From contig NC_082405.1 in NCBI RefSeq assembly GCF_004011695.2, positions 62,001 through 126,000 of the forward strand: DNA of 64,000 bases, in the 5' to 3' direction. Source of the DNA: Ascochyta rabiei (lineage: Eukaryota; Ascomycota; Dothideomycetes; Pleosporales; Didymellaceae). Shown here piece after piece: positions 24,201 to 33,600 of the stretch (positions are counted from its first letter, which is position 1; every line of letters begins with the position of its first letter). A program made the translations under genes and the position numbers. The notes under the pieces were generated by a model. That model was not told where the DNA came from and did no database searches. It saw only the letters and a program-made list of their open reading frames with translations.

Positions 24201-24877
24201 TGCTGCTGCTGCTGCCACTGCTGCTGCTGCCACTGCCGCCGCCGCCCTCGCTGCCGCCCCCGCCCTCCCGCCGCTCCCCCCTGCCCCTGGCCCGCCTACC
24301 GCCGCCGCCCTGCTCGCCATGCCGCCCGCCTCGCAGGCCTGCACAAGGCTGGCTTCTCAGCCAGTCCAGCGCCAGCTAGAGTTCCGCGCGGGCTACGAGC
24401 CTAGCAAGTTCAACCTTGCTAGTAAGTAACCCCCTGTAAGTGTCCTGTAGAGCCCTGTACTGACAGTAAGCAGTTCGGCAGTAGAACCTCAAATCTGCGC
24501 TCGCGCAGGTTGTCGGCCGCGTCGCCCCCACTGAATGCAACTCCTGCTAGCGAGCAGCTGGCCCGTATACTACCTGCGTGGTAGTTACAGGCCAGCTGCT
24601 TGACTTGTGCGCCAACTGCCACTATGGCAGTAAGGGCGCCCGCTGCTCCTTCCGCTGTAAGTTTACAGCCTCCACATTCCCCATACAGACCTTATTAACC
24701 CTGCTACAGCCACGCCCGCCCCCGTTGTCCCTGTCCCCGCCATCGCCACCCCCTCCAGGTCCCGCCGCCAGGTCGCTGCCGCTGCCGCTGCCGCTGCTGC
24801 TGCCCCTGCCCCTGCCGCTGCCCCTGCCACCCCCTCCAAGAAGCGCCGCCGCACCACCGCCACCCCTGCTGCCTCCC

Positions 24878-24912
<35 letters not shown>

Positions 24913-27057
24913 GCCTCCAAGAAGGAGAAGAAGAAGGAGAAGAGGAAGAGGAAGAAGAAGAGTAGGTTACAGGCCTGTAAAAGAAATCTACTGGCTGCTA
25001 ACATTTTTTACAGAGGTCCGTAAGTGCGTACGGGACGTAAAGAAGTCCGTAGCGGCTCTAGAGCTTGCTATAGATTCCTCCTCCTTAGAGGACAGTGATG
25101 AAGATGATGAGGATTAAATAGTAAACAGGTCTGCACATGAATGAAACAGTGTTTACAGTGCTATTTACACTCCTGTTACTGTTGTGATTTTCCCTTGCTT
25201 ACTAACTCTCTACCCCGCTACCCCTGTAAACGCAAAGCTCTGCACCCGCTGGCCCAAACACTGGCATCAATTCCTCTGAGATCTGGCCAGGATGGTCTTT
25301 GAGTCCACTTACACCAGCTTCGGCAGGTCCCAGTCCATACCATGCCTTGCATGTAGCGCTGCGTGTGTTCCGAAAAGTCATGTTGGGCCCCCTGGGTCAC
25401 ATCGAAAGACCTGACCCTCTCGCGGCAGAAGCGTGTCAAAAGCCGTATGAAGTAGTCGCTTGTCGACTCAAGAACTCCTACATTTTCCTGTCAGACTTTG
25501 CCTTGCGTAGAATATTCTTTCGACATACCCATCAGGCCCCCATTAGATATAGGAGTGTTTGGCCCAAGGAAAGACAGATAGTTGGGGAATCCAGCGACTC
25601 CGGTCCCCATATATGAGACGGGATCGGACTCCCATAGCTGACGTAGGTCAACTCCATTCCTTCCTACAACAGGAATGCGAGGTCGAAAGCTCGTATCGAA
25701 ACCAGTCGCAGCAATGAGTACGTCGGCTTCATGCAATGTGTTCGAGGTCTCGCTGGCTCCGTCAGATGTGCCTACAGTCACCACGCCTGTCGGCTTGATA
25801 CATAGGATAGGGTCAAAGATAGGCTGCACATTCTGCTCTTGCAAGGCACTGAGATACGGCGCCGAAGGGTTGATCCTGCGACAGCCCACCTCAAATTCCG
25901 GGATCAACTTTTGCTGGAGTTCCGGATCGCGAATCAATTCTCGCATGTATTCGTCGAAGCGATTCTTCAGAACCTTCTGAGCTGGGTCGCCCTTGAAAAA
26001 CGCCGCAAACATGCCGTTGAAGTTCGCTTCCATTTCCTTCCGAGTAATAAGAGAGTGGTTTGCATCCTCGCGAAAGCGACGCTTCTCCTCTGCCGTATAC
26101 AAGGGATTAGCACCACGGCCAGGAGGTAGGCCGACTGGTGGAGCAATCCATGATGGCGTGCGGATGTAGATATCTACAGATTTGCATGTTGACTGGATCG
26201 CTGGCAGGATCTGCACGGCACTCGCACCAGCACCGATAATAGCAATCCGTTTGTCTTTCAAAGCTGCCTTGTTGTCCCATGCAGCAGAATGTAGGATCTT
26301 TCCAGAGAAATCATGGATGCCTGGGATGTCTGGCAGCTTGTAATTATTGAGTATGCCGCCTGCGTTAACGAGAATTTCGGCCTCGTACGCTCCCGCAGCA
26401 TCTCCTTCAACACCTACGTGCCAGATTCCCGCCTCCTCGTCCCACCGAGCCTCTGTCACTCGGCTGTTATAGGTGATGTATTTGTCGAGCCCAAATGTCT
26501 TGCAGACATGCTTGAGATATTGATGGATCTCTGATGAACTTGCGTAGCTACTTGGAAGTTAGAGCAAGTTTCGTCAGGACCGCAACCCATGCTTGACATA
26601 ACTCACAACCGTGACCAGTCAGGGTTTGGTGCGAAACTGTATTGGTAAACATGGCTCGGCACGTCACACGCACAGCCTTTGGAGTGGTATCAGTGTGCGT
26701 GCTCGATCTTTGCTTTCTGCGATGGATGAACCACGCACCTGGATATCTATTTTCGTACCAGGTTCCTCCAAGATCCGGTGACTTCTCAAAGACCTGAAAT
26801 TCTATGTGGTCGTTCAAGTGCAGTTGCAATTTGTATACTGGCGGACACAAAAGTCATGAGTAAGGTGCAACAAGTGGTATTAGGGGGGCACGTTACACAT
26901 TAATATCCCAGAAACCCTGCCGAGCAAATGGAGGTAAGTATTGTGCGATTCTCTTCAAAAGGAGCATCTGGACATACCCGGCACCAATGACAATACATCG
27001 CGTCTTGGTAGATCTGGCCTTGTGCGCACCATTGCCATTTGTTGTTTCCCGTGTCAT
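18259..27057 (-). CDS. Baeyer-Villiger flavin monooxygenase, last intron expanded by a Helitron
   Basis: Seven exons: 27057-26978, 26916-26897 (a 20-nt microexon), 26837-26739, 26676-26607, 26550-25529, 25477-25313 and 18593-18259. They join without a stop to give 596 aa. Introns 1-5 are 51-62 nt; intron 6 (25312-18594, GTAAGT...TTCAG) is 6,719 nt because it contains a Helitron. Visible motifs are FAD-binding GAGVSG (25-30, assembled by the microexon), the BVMO fingerprint FSGKILHSAAWD (171-182) and the NADPH-binding GAGASA (196-201). The conserved C-terminal block is CRSWFKQGTNGKVSALWPGS, rebuilt exactly across the giant intron, then 'NRFSYWGRGFSW'. The enzyme inserts O into ketones (or oxidises N/S) with NADPH and O2. 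An alternative upstream ATG lies at 27102. Whether the long intron is still spliced is unknown. Confidence 0.9.
18923..23613 (+). pseudogene. Helitron Rep-helicase, four visible lesions
   Basis: A zinc-finger-like N-terminus (CSSC...CSNC, about 19002-19095) follows 'MARPRRVLAPPP'. The frame shift between them lies in a 12-C run (18948-18959). An Arg-rich Ala/Pro/Ser linker leads to a TGA at 19415-19417, which would have been CGA. Then comes the Helitron-like N-terminal/Rep domain with the HUH-type 'GLPHIHLLLF' (about 20815-20845) and the tyrosine motif 'KYVHKYIYKG' (about 21275). An 11-bp tandem duplication (21387-21397 and 21398-21408) shifts the frame. TAG at 21625-21627 replaces an expected Trp. 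The PIF1-type helicase follows intact: Walker A GLAGTGKT at about 22310, Walker B VIWDE at about 22540, and the C-terminal 'VNKSQGQSL'. Other sequence is open, so inactivation looks recent. Confidence 0.9.
23613..23712. repeat. Short tandem repeat downstream of the Helitron helicase
   Basis: Three imperfect copies of a roughly 35-bp unit containing CCAGTATATYAGCCCG or ACTAGTATATC, followed by AACGTC. Located just after the helicase stop codon. Function unknown; it may be 3' UTR or a spacer. Confidence 0.6.
24056..25117 (+). pseudogene. Helitron-borne second gene: Ala-rich, DUF3716-like Cys motif, Lys-rich, acidic tail
   Basis: The sequence reads as several exons. An ATG at 24056 starts an Ala-rich N-terminus; the frame shifts within the GCC repeats near 24155-24175. 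It continues to 'EFRAGYEPSKFNLAS' at a GTAAGT donor (about 24421). A second exon holds 'ECNSC', a TAG stop (24548-24550), then 'RAAGPYTTCVVV' and 'LCANCHYGSKGARCSFR', ending at a GTAAG donor near 24656. The paired CxxC...GP..CVV and CxxC...CSFR arrangement resembles the fungal DUF3716 domain. A third exon is Ala/Pro-rich with KKRRR and a run of Lys/Glu/Arg, like a nuclear signal. The last part, 'VRKCVRDVKKSVAALELAI' plus an Asp/Glu tail, ends at 25117. The function is unknown and the stop suggests it is dead. Confidence 0.55.
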
Positions 27058-27877
27058 AGTCTCAACAATCGAGCTGAATATCTTCGAGTAGTATGTCCTC
27101 AACGTGATGAAATTTTGTGAAGTAGAAAGCGTGTTTCAATCTGGCGCGAAAGATCACCAAAGTTATTCAGTCACATCGAGATGCACGCTCCGGCCATTAG
27201 ACGCCCACTGAGCTTGGGCCCTATCTTCGACCCACTAATGTCCTCGCATCGATAAAAGACAGTTTAGTACATGGAACCATGATGCAGTGCATCTGTGCGA
27301 AATGTCGTTCACCTAAGATCCGCCGGTGTCCCGCATCCGACAGCTGAGATAGGAGTGTCAACAACGTCAAAGGTAGTTAGACCTTCCGCTAAAGGTCCTG
27401 CCGAGCATAAGGCAAGACTGTGAATAATCTTGTCCAAGGCATGTGCCGTTATCTACTAGCGGTATCAAGCCCAGTCTGGTGGCGCGTGTCGTTCGCTAAC
27501 CCCCACTCATCTTGGCCCCACAATATCGAAATCCTGGGGACCTCTGCGGATCCGTGTCTGGAAACGCTGGCCTAACGGAGTATATCGGGCTTACTTACCC
27601 AGGCCTGCATGGGTGGGTATATCATGTGGGGAAAATGAGACCCGAGGTCGGGGCCAATCTATGTCTGGAGCTGAAGTCTTTATCGGAACCAGACCTAGGG
27701 GCAGAACAGACACGGAAGACTATCGCTGAGCGAATTTTAGATACTGGCTTTGAGCTAGATTATTTAAACATTGCTAGTCTTGAGGCAGTGGTCATAGGTT
27801 TTATCGCAGCTGTCTGTCTCGACCGGAACCAATTGATATACTACTCCAGAAGCAGTGGCCTCAATACAACTGGGAGG
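27058..27877. promoter_or_regulatory. Divergent promoter region, BVMO (-) and MFS transporter (+)
   Basis: 820 bp between two divergent start codons. An open frame from 27512 runs into the transporter's first exon but its upstream 122 codons resemble no protein I know, so I treat it as 5' UTR. No specific binding site was identified. Confidence 0.5.
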
Positions 27878-29733
27878 ATGTCATCCAGTCCAGCTATGGT
27901 AAAATCTGAAAAGAAGCAAGCAATGACCGACTATCCAGAAGAACCTTTGAAGCGTCCTACATCGAACATAGTCGGCACCGTAGAAACCGCAGCAGAGGGG
28001 AACATCGACCTTTTGGTAGGCGAGGATGACAATCCCGCTCTTGCTGCTAAAATTCACCTAATCAACGATGTAAGTTAACTCCAAAAAGACGAGAACACTG
28101 TCGAGCACATGGCCTCGGTAAAGATTTGCTTGCTGACTACGTAATGCAGGCTATTGATGAGATTGGCTGGACCGGTTTCCACTGGAAGCTCTTCTTCCTG
28201 AACGGCTTCGGCTATGCTGTCGATTCGATGGTACTTATACTCCAGGGAATTATTGCCAACCAGGCATACTTGGAAATTGGTGACGGCGGTTACCAGACTG
28301 GCCTAACGTTTGCTCTCTACGCTGGCCTCTTAGTTGGTGCCCTGTTCTGGGGTTTTGGAGCCGACATCATTGGCCGTCGTATCGCGTTCAACATCACGTT
28401 GTTTATTGCTTCTATGGCATGTATTGTTGCCGGTGCATCTCCTAACTGGGGGGCCTTGGGCTTTTTTATATCGCTCATTGGCTTTGGCGCCGGTGGTAAT
28501 CTCATCCTTGATTCGACTGTCTTTCTCGAATTTCTCCCATCCGACAAGCAGTGGGCTATCACCGCCCTTGCCGGCTGGTGGGGTCTTGGTCAGGCTCTTC
28601 CCGGCTTTATCGCCTGGGGGATCTTCGGTAAGTATTCAACACACTGTTGGCCAAAATGCGATGAGCTAGAAGCTGACTTTGTAATCTTTTTGCTAGTTCG
28701 TTCAGATTGGAGCTGTACTGCAGCCTCTCATTGCACCTGGGAGAACAACAAGGGTTGGGGACTTATCATGTTCATCTCCGGTGCCTTCTTCTTCGTCCTG
28801 TCTTTGCTCCGGCTCGTGATTATCCGCCTTCAAGAGACGCCCAAATTCCTTGTCAACGCAGGTCGTGACGAAGAGCTCGTTGAGAACCTTCAAGGCCTTG
28901 CAGCCAAGTACGGTCGTTCTTGCTCATTGACTATTGAGCAGCTTAAGGCTTGCGGGGAGAGCCGATCTTCGATCAGGAAGAGGACACCGCGGGGTATCAT
29001 GGCGGAGCTAACCCACCATGTGGCTGGACTATTCGCAACAAGGAAGCTCGCATTATCCACTTCCCTGGTGTGGCTCTCCTGGACTATGATAGGTCTTGCC
29101 TACCCCCTGTTCTACGTATTTCTCCCGTGAGTGTACAGAACTCTATTCTTACACTCCTTACACTTCTGCTAACTTCTTTGCCGCAGAACTATCATCGCTC
29201 ACCGCATTCCACACGAAACAACCTCGGTGTATCTTACCTGGCGAGATTTTGTACTAACAAACGTGTCCGGAGTTGCTGGTCCTGCAATTGCAGGTATTCT
29301 TGTGAACTTCAGGTACCTCGGACGGAAGTACACGATGTCCATCGGTGCTATAATAACTATGGCGTTCTTCTTTGCATACACGGCTGTCCATACTGCTGTA
29401 CAAAAGTTGGCGTTTAGTTGCGCTATATGTAAGTCTTGTCATTCGAAAACTCTACTCAACTGCTTTCTGACCCATTTAGCGTGCTCCATTAATGTTTATT
29501 ACGGAACTCTATATGCCTACACCGTTGAGGTTTTCCCCTCTGGTAGCCGCGCAACTGGTAATGGTATTGCAGTAGCACTCAATCGCCTCATGGGCATGTT
29601 GTCAGCTGTAGTAGGAGCTACTGCAAGTACAGGAAGTAGCGCACCATTATATGTTTGTGCTGCATTGTTTCTCTGCAGTGCGCTCTTGTCTGTAGCTCTG
29701 CCTTTTGAGCCTTATGGGAGGCGGAGTTCCTGA
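27878..29733 (+). CDS. MFS transporter (sugar-porter / SV2-like family)
   Basis: Five exons (27878-28069, 28150-28627, 28697-29126, 29187-29428, 29480-29733) with introns of 80, 69, 60 and 51 nt join to 531 aa. A hydrophilic N-terminus of about 65 residues is followed by repeated hydrophobic helices. The MFS signature between helices 2 and 3 is GALFWGFGADIIGRR (127-141). A long central loop (after 'RLQETPKFLVNAGRDEE') splits the two halves. The C-terminal half has 'INVYYGTLYAYTVEVFPSGS' and 'RATGNGIAVALNRLMG', and the protein ends 'LPFEPYGRRSS', typical of fungal SV2-related transporters. It should sit in a membrane and move a small solute; the substrate cannot be inferred. A second in-frame ATG lies at 27896. 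Divergent from the BVMO. Confidence 0.9.
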
Positions 29734-31300
29734 ATCCGTTCTGCTAGTCAAATTGATCTGGATTCAGTAAAAACCGGAGTATTCGCACTTTGAGTGCTTA
29801 ATGAATATAGTATGGGTATTTGGTATTTCTATGTAATCCTTTTGCTGTAGTAAACTTGTGGTCCATTACTCAAGTCAGATCCAGAATCACGGTTAAAATT
29901 AAGACTATATACTGTTAACAAGCCCATCCCCACTTTGTGAGCCACAGAATTGCAGTCATATCTTCAAGGAGATCGCATTGACGTCCTCAGACCTAAGATT
30001 CCGCAACAAGAACTTTCACGCTAGACTATTGAAAGAAAAAATCATGCAGGTCGTCGGTAGGTTTGGGAAGTAGAGGGCTTTTCTCCGGGTAAGCAGACCT
30101 AGCAAAGGCCTGTAAAGCTTGGTTACAGATTGAGTTTACAAGCAGATATTTTTCTGAGCTACTCCACAACAAGATCAAATTAGGTTTCATATAGCTCTTC
30201 GTGATTTCAAAAAGGCTTCAAGGACTCGCTTGACTCCGTGAAATTTCACTTCTGATGGCAAGACGAACATGCTAGATCTCTTGGTATGCGCCGATGGTAG
30301 TTGAACGAGCACCCGCAAGATGCTTCCCGTCAATTACACCACAAACTCTGTCTATCGCCTCGGATTCTACATTGTGTACCTCATAATCCCCCGTATATTC
30401 ATGAAAACGGAACAATTCATCGCGATGACTTAGTTTGTGCCTGGGGAAAAATGACTTGTCTTCACCCGACAGCGCAGCCTGCATGTCATGCGAGCATACC
30501 TTTGCAGCAGATCTGATGAAGAAGTCAGGAGAATCTCATGAGTGGAGCGGAACAAGAACAGAAATATGCCATATTACGGAACTTCCATGCTGCGGGCGGG
30601 CAGAGTGAACGACTCTTGAAATCGCTCAAGAATTACGAAAATTTTTGCGTCGAGCGCCTAGGCTTATTCAGACTACCTTATTATGCTAAGCTGCGTGGCA
30701 CTTGGCAGTACTGCTGTGTATGCCCATCAGCAAATATGAGAACGGGAACAACCTCTAGCGTTCTTGGCGTAGATGGTTTGGCCGGTATTATAGGGAAGCG
30801 CTGTGGACACTTCAACGCAGGTAGGCCGAGGAAAGATAATCCGACATTCTCAACATATTTGCTGCTTTGAAAGCCTACGAAGACAAGTGCCAGCCGTTCA
30901 TAGACCAAATCAAGAAGGCCAGTGAACGACTACACTACTGAGAATAGCTGCCATCGACGGTTTATAGTGATATATCACGAACGTCTCACCTGCCACTGTA
31001 TTATTCTTTCGGTCAGACGTTGTTGGCAACAACGTTTACTCCTAGCGCAGAACCCCTATGTATATTCATAAAAGCTATGCCAAGGGAAGGACCATCAAGC
31101 CCTATATAGAGCCTGTGCGCTCTAAGGCGTGCTGGGGATCGAGTTTGTCTCTTCTTAGACTTGGGTATCACGAGATGGCGTTGTTAGACGGCTGGAGACT
31201 TGGAATGAGAGTAAGACAAGATCTGGGTTACATGGGCAGAGACCTAAGGCTCACCACCCAGCTTAGATTACTCGCTCAGACCTTCTTCTCTTGCCTTAAT
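29734..31300. other. Intergenic region, no gene supported
   Basis: About 1.57 kb of GC-balanced sequence. Open frames at 30272-30484 (-), 30538-30870 (+) and 31058-31306 (+) show no domain I recognise. Some may be exons of decayed genes. Nothing else is seen. Confidence 0.5.
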
Positions 31301-31732
31301 TTATGATACCACGAAGCGCTGCTTCCTGATGAGTGCTGCGTCATTCGGGGCAGAGAGAGCACGGATATCAGATCGATCCTTTGTCTCGACAACAGAGAAA
31401 GGAGCAAGATTCAGGGGCTGAAGCACGTGTGAGACGTGAGGCCTGAGGTAGAGCATCCAACCTTTATTCTCCTTGCAGGCCATCATAAAGTCAACAGGGA
31501 TATCAGAGCCGTGGCCGTCCAGAATGAGGTGTCTCCACGTGCTTTGGCGTGGAGTAGTGTTGGGTAGGAATATACGCTGTAACCACTCATATCTAATCTG
31601 ATTTGACGTCCATCCATTTTCTGAAGTTGTATATAGCCAATCAAGTACTCCTTGTGCTAGAAACCATGTGGTTTTTAGATGCTTGCCCTTGAAAATAACG
31701 AGGCACTGAGGCCTGACACCTGTGGCGGGCAT
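31301..31732 (-). pseudogene. Fragment of a Fot1/pogo-type transposase (DDE domain)
   Basis: A 143-codon frame with 'LVIFKGKHLKTTWF', 'SENGWTSNQIRYEWLQ', the catalytic-aspartate motif LILDGHGS and 'LRPHVSHVLQPLNLAPFS', all typical of the DDE_1 core of pogo-like transposases. Both ends are missing: no DNA-binding HTH and no terminal repeats. Unlike the pogo copy at 56245-58107, it shows few RIP-type stops. It lies at the right border of the gene island. Confidence 0.8.
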
Positions 31733-32170
31733 CGCTTTAACTATCGATACCTACTAACGGTCCTCTGGCGATTTCATATAATCCTTCTTCCTAGATGAGC
31801 TAGCTAGGACTCTGGTGTATGTACATACCATAAGGACGACCCTAGCCTTATCTGTATTTAACATATTATCAGAGCTAAGATAACTAGATTAAAGTATTAA
31901 TGTTTTAAGGATTTAATTAGTTTCCTTATCTAATTGTTTAAGTAAACAATTAAGCCTATATACGTTGCTATCTAATCCCTAGTCTAGAATTGTAATTAGT
32001 CTGTTTACCTAGTCTAATCCTAGTTATGTAATGACATAGGATAATAGAAGGCTCTAAAATCCGTGTGTATCCGCTACGAGGTGTATAGAAGCACTAGAAT
32101 AGGTAACATACGGATTCTTCTATTCCTATAGGTCTTATATAAAGGCTACTTAAGAATTTACTATCTAAGA
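31733..32170 (+). repeat. LTR remnant (family C), right island border
   Basis: The segment 32018-32160 matches the reverse complement of 10700-10830. Sequence on either side is AT-rich and RIP-like. The left edge of this repeat cannot be placed. It probably belongs to the gag-protease relic that follows. Confidence 0.55.
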
Positions 32171-33600
32171 CTAATTCTTCTTCTACATTTATACCTTTAA
32201 GTATAGAGAAAGTTAAAATGTACTAACTAGGGTGTAGAATAGAAATATAATAGAAAGGTACTAAATTAGATATAAGTTAGGGTATAAACCCTCTAAGGGG
32301 CTAGAGCTTTATACTACCCCTCTTCTATATAGTGGATTATTCTAGATAAGTGTAAAATATGTGTTACGCTACCTATTTAGCGTTGTTTTAGTACACTGTC
32401 AACTTACTGTATATTATACTCCTCTTTTTAAATATTTTTTCATCTAAAGTTAAGACAACTTGGTTTTATTTGTTTATGTAATTACCTAGGTCCAAGATAA
32501 CTGTTAGGCCTTCGTCATGTGACAGCGTTCACCTCTAACCTGTAATGATAATAAGTATTGTTCTAGCCTACCTGCTTACTATCTAAGTAGGCATTGTTAC
32601 CTTTTAGATGCTTAGTACGGTAAACAGAGCCGTGTCGGCGTGTCCTAACAGTAAAAACAAGCTGTATCCTTTGTCTTCTAATAACAACCTAGTTTATAAT
32701 TATTAATATTTATCTAGACACGTTATAAGATTTTAAACAGTTAATCTCTATATCTTTCCTAATATAAGAGACACTATATCTTACTGTAAACACACCTACC
32801 TTAATAATAAAATTTTAACAACGTTCTTAGGTTATTATTTAGTAATAACAAGAATACTATTTTGGCCTAGAGTTCTTATAATAGCCTGTAGGGTCATCTG
32901 TCTTTGTTAAATTAATATTAGAACTAACCCTAGGCGACTGTTATAATTGTAGTAAGGTACGTTACTTTGTAAAAGATTGCACTAGTCCTTATGTTTAAGA
33001 GATCTATATGGATACTAAAGAATATGTTAACGCTAAAGAAGATTTTAAAAAGAACCTAATACCTAACGGAAAAAGCCCTGCCTAGGAGGATAACCTTACG
33101 GTTCTTACCTAGACCTAAAATAATATAACCTATCTAACCTCTCCTTATCCTATTAATTTAGTGGACACTACCTTCCTACTTCTTCTATTCTATTGAACTA
33201 AGGGCTAGGTGTACAACTTAACTTCTTAGTTAACACTAGTGCCTAAGGATTTTTATTTTTAAATTCTAAAATTGCTTCCATTGTGTCTGTAGCACTTAGG
33301 ACTCCTATCTAAAAGCTACCCTTTAAGATTACTATTTAAGAATTCTAAGACTGGAATACAACTCTAGTAAACTAATACATGTAGTTACACCTAATTCTTA
33401 ATAGGCATAAGTTCTGCAACTACCCTTTAATTATAACTAATCTAGAATCTTATTATTATATTATCAACATTAAATATTAAAAACAATAAGCTCTAGCTTA
33501 ATAGAGAAAGCTCTTAGCTTATATAAATAGTAAAGTATTCCAAAATATATAACCCTACCCCTTTATTATTAATAACCCTTAATTAACCTACGCCTTTGTT
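32171..33600 (+). pseudogene. Gag-protease relic of an LTR retrotransposon
   Basis: At 32939-32980 the plus strand reads 'CYNCSKVRYFVKDC', a retroviral-type CCHC zinc knuckle whose His is lost. Downstream frames with TAG/TAA stops continue for about 600 bp and include a possible protease region near 33200. The start TGTTAGGCC at 32503 resembles the family C LTR start. No reverse transcriptase follows, so the element is truncated. The sequence is strongly AT-rich. Confidence 0.5.

Larger units (their letters stand above)
18640..25235 (+). mobile_element. Helitron inserted in an intron of the BVMO gene
   Basis: A rolling-circle transposon with a Rep-helicase gene and a second Cys-motif gene, both on the plus strand, opposite to the host gene. 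The ends are approximate. The outer limits are set by the host intron (18594-25312). Similar segments CCCC...CCCCTGTAA occur at about 18642-18663 and 25213-25228 and may be subterminal. I did not find an unambiguous 5'-TC and CTRR-3' pair with hairpin, so this may be a variant (Helitron2/Helentron-like) or the ends have decayed. Base composition is GC-rich, unlike the RIP-mutated repeats outside the island. Confidence 0.85.

Noticed and set aside
24051..24344. Minus-strand Ala/Gly/Arg-rich open frame in the Helitron
   Set aside because: Low-complexity mirror of the GCC-rich plus-strand gene.
18640..25235. Exact Helitron termini (5' TC, 3' CTRR with hairpin, A/T target)
   Set aside because: Candidate TC and CTGG/CTAA sites exist but none pairs with the expected target bases, so the ends are given as approximate.
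27512..27877. In-frame N-terminal extension of the MFS transporter
   Set aside because: Those 122 codons resemble no known sequence, and family members start near 27878. Treated as 5' UTR.
30272..30484. Minus-strand frame ending 'RSTTIGAYQEI'
   Set aside because: Vaguely enzyme-like, but there is no motif and no flanking exon I could join. Not called a gene.
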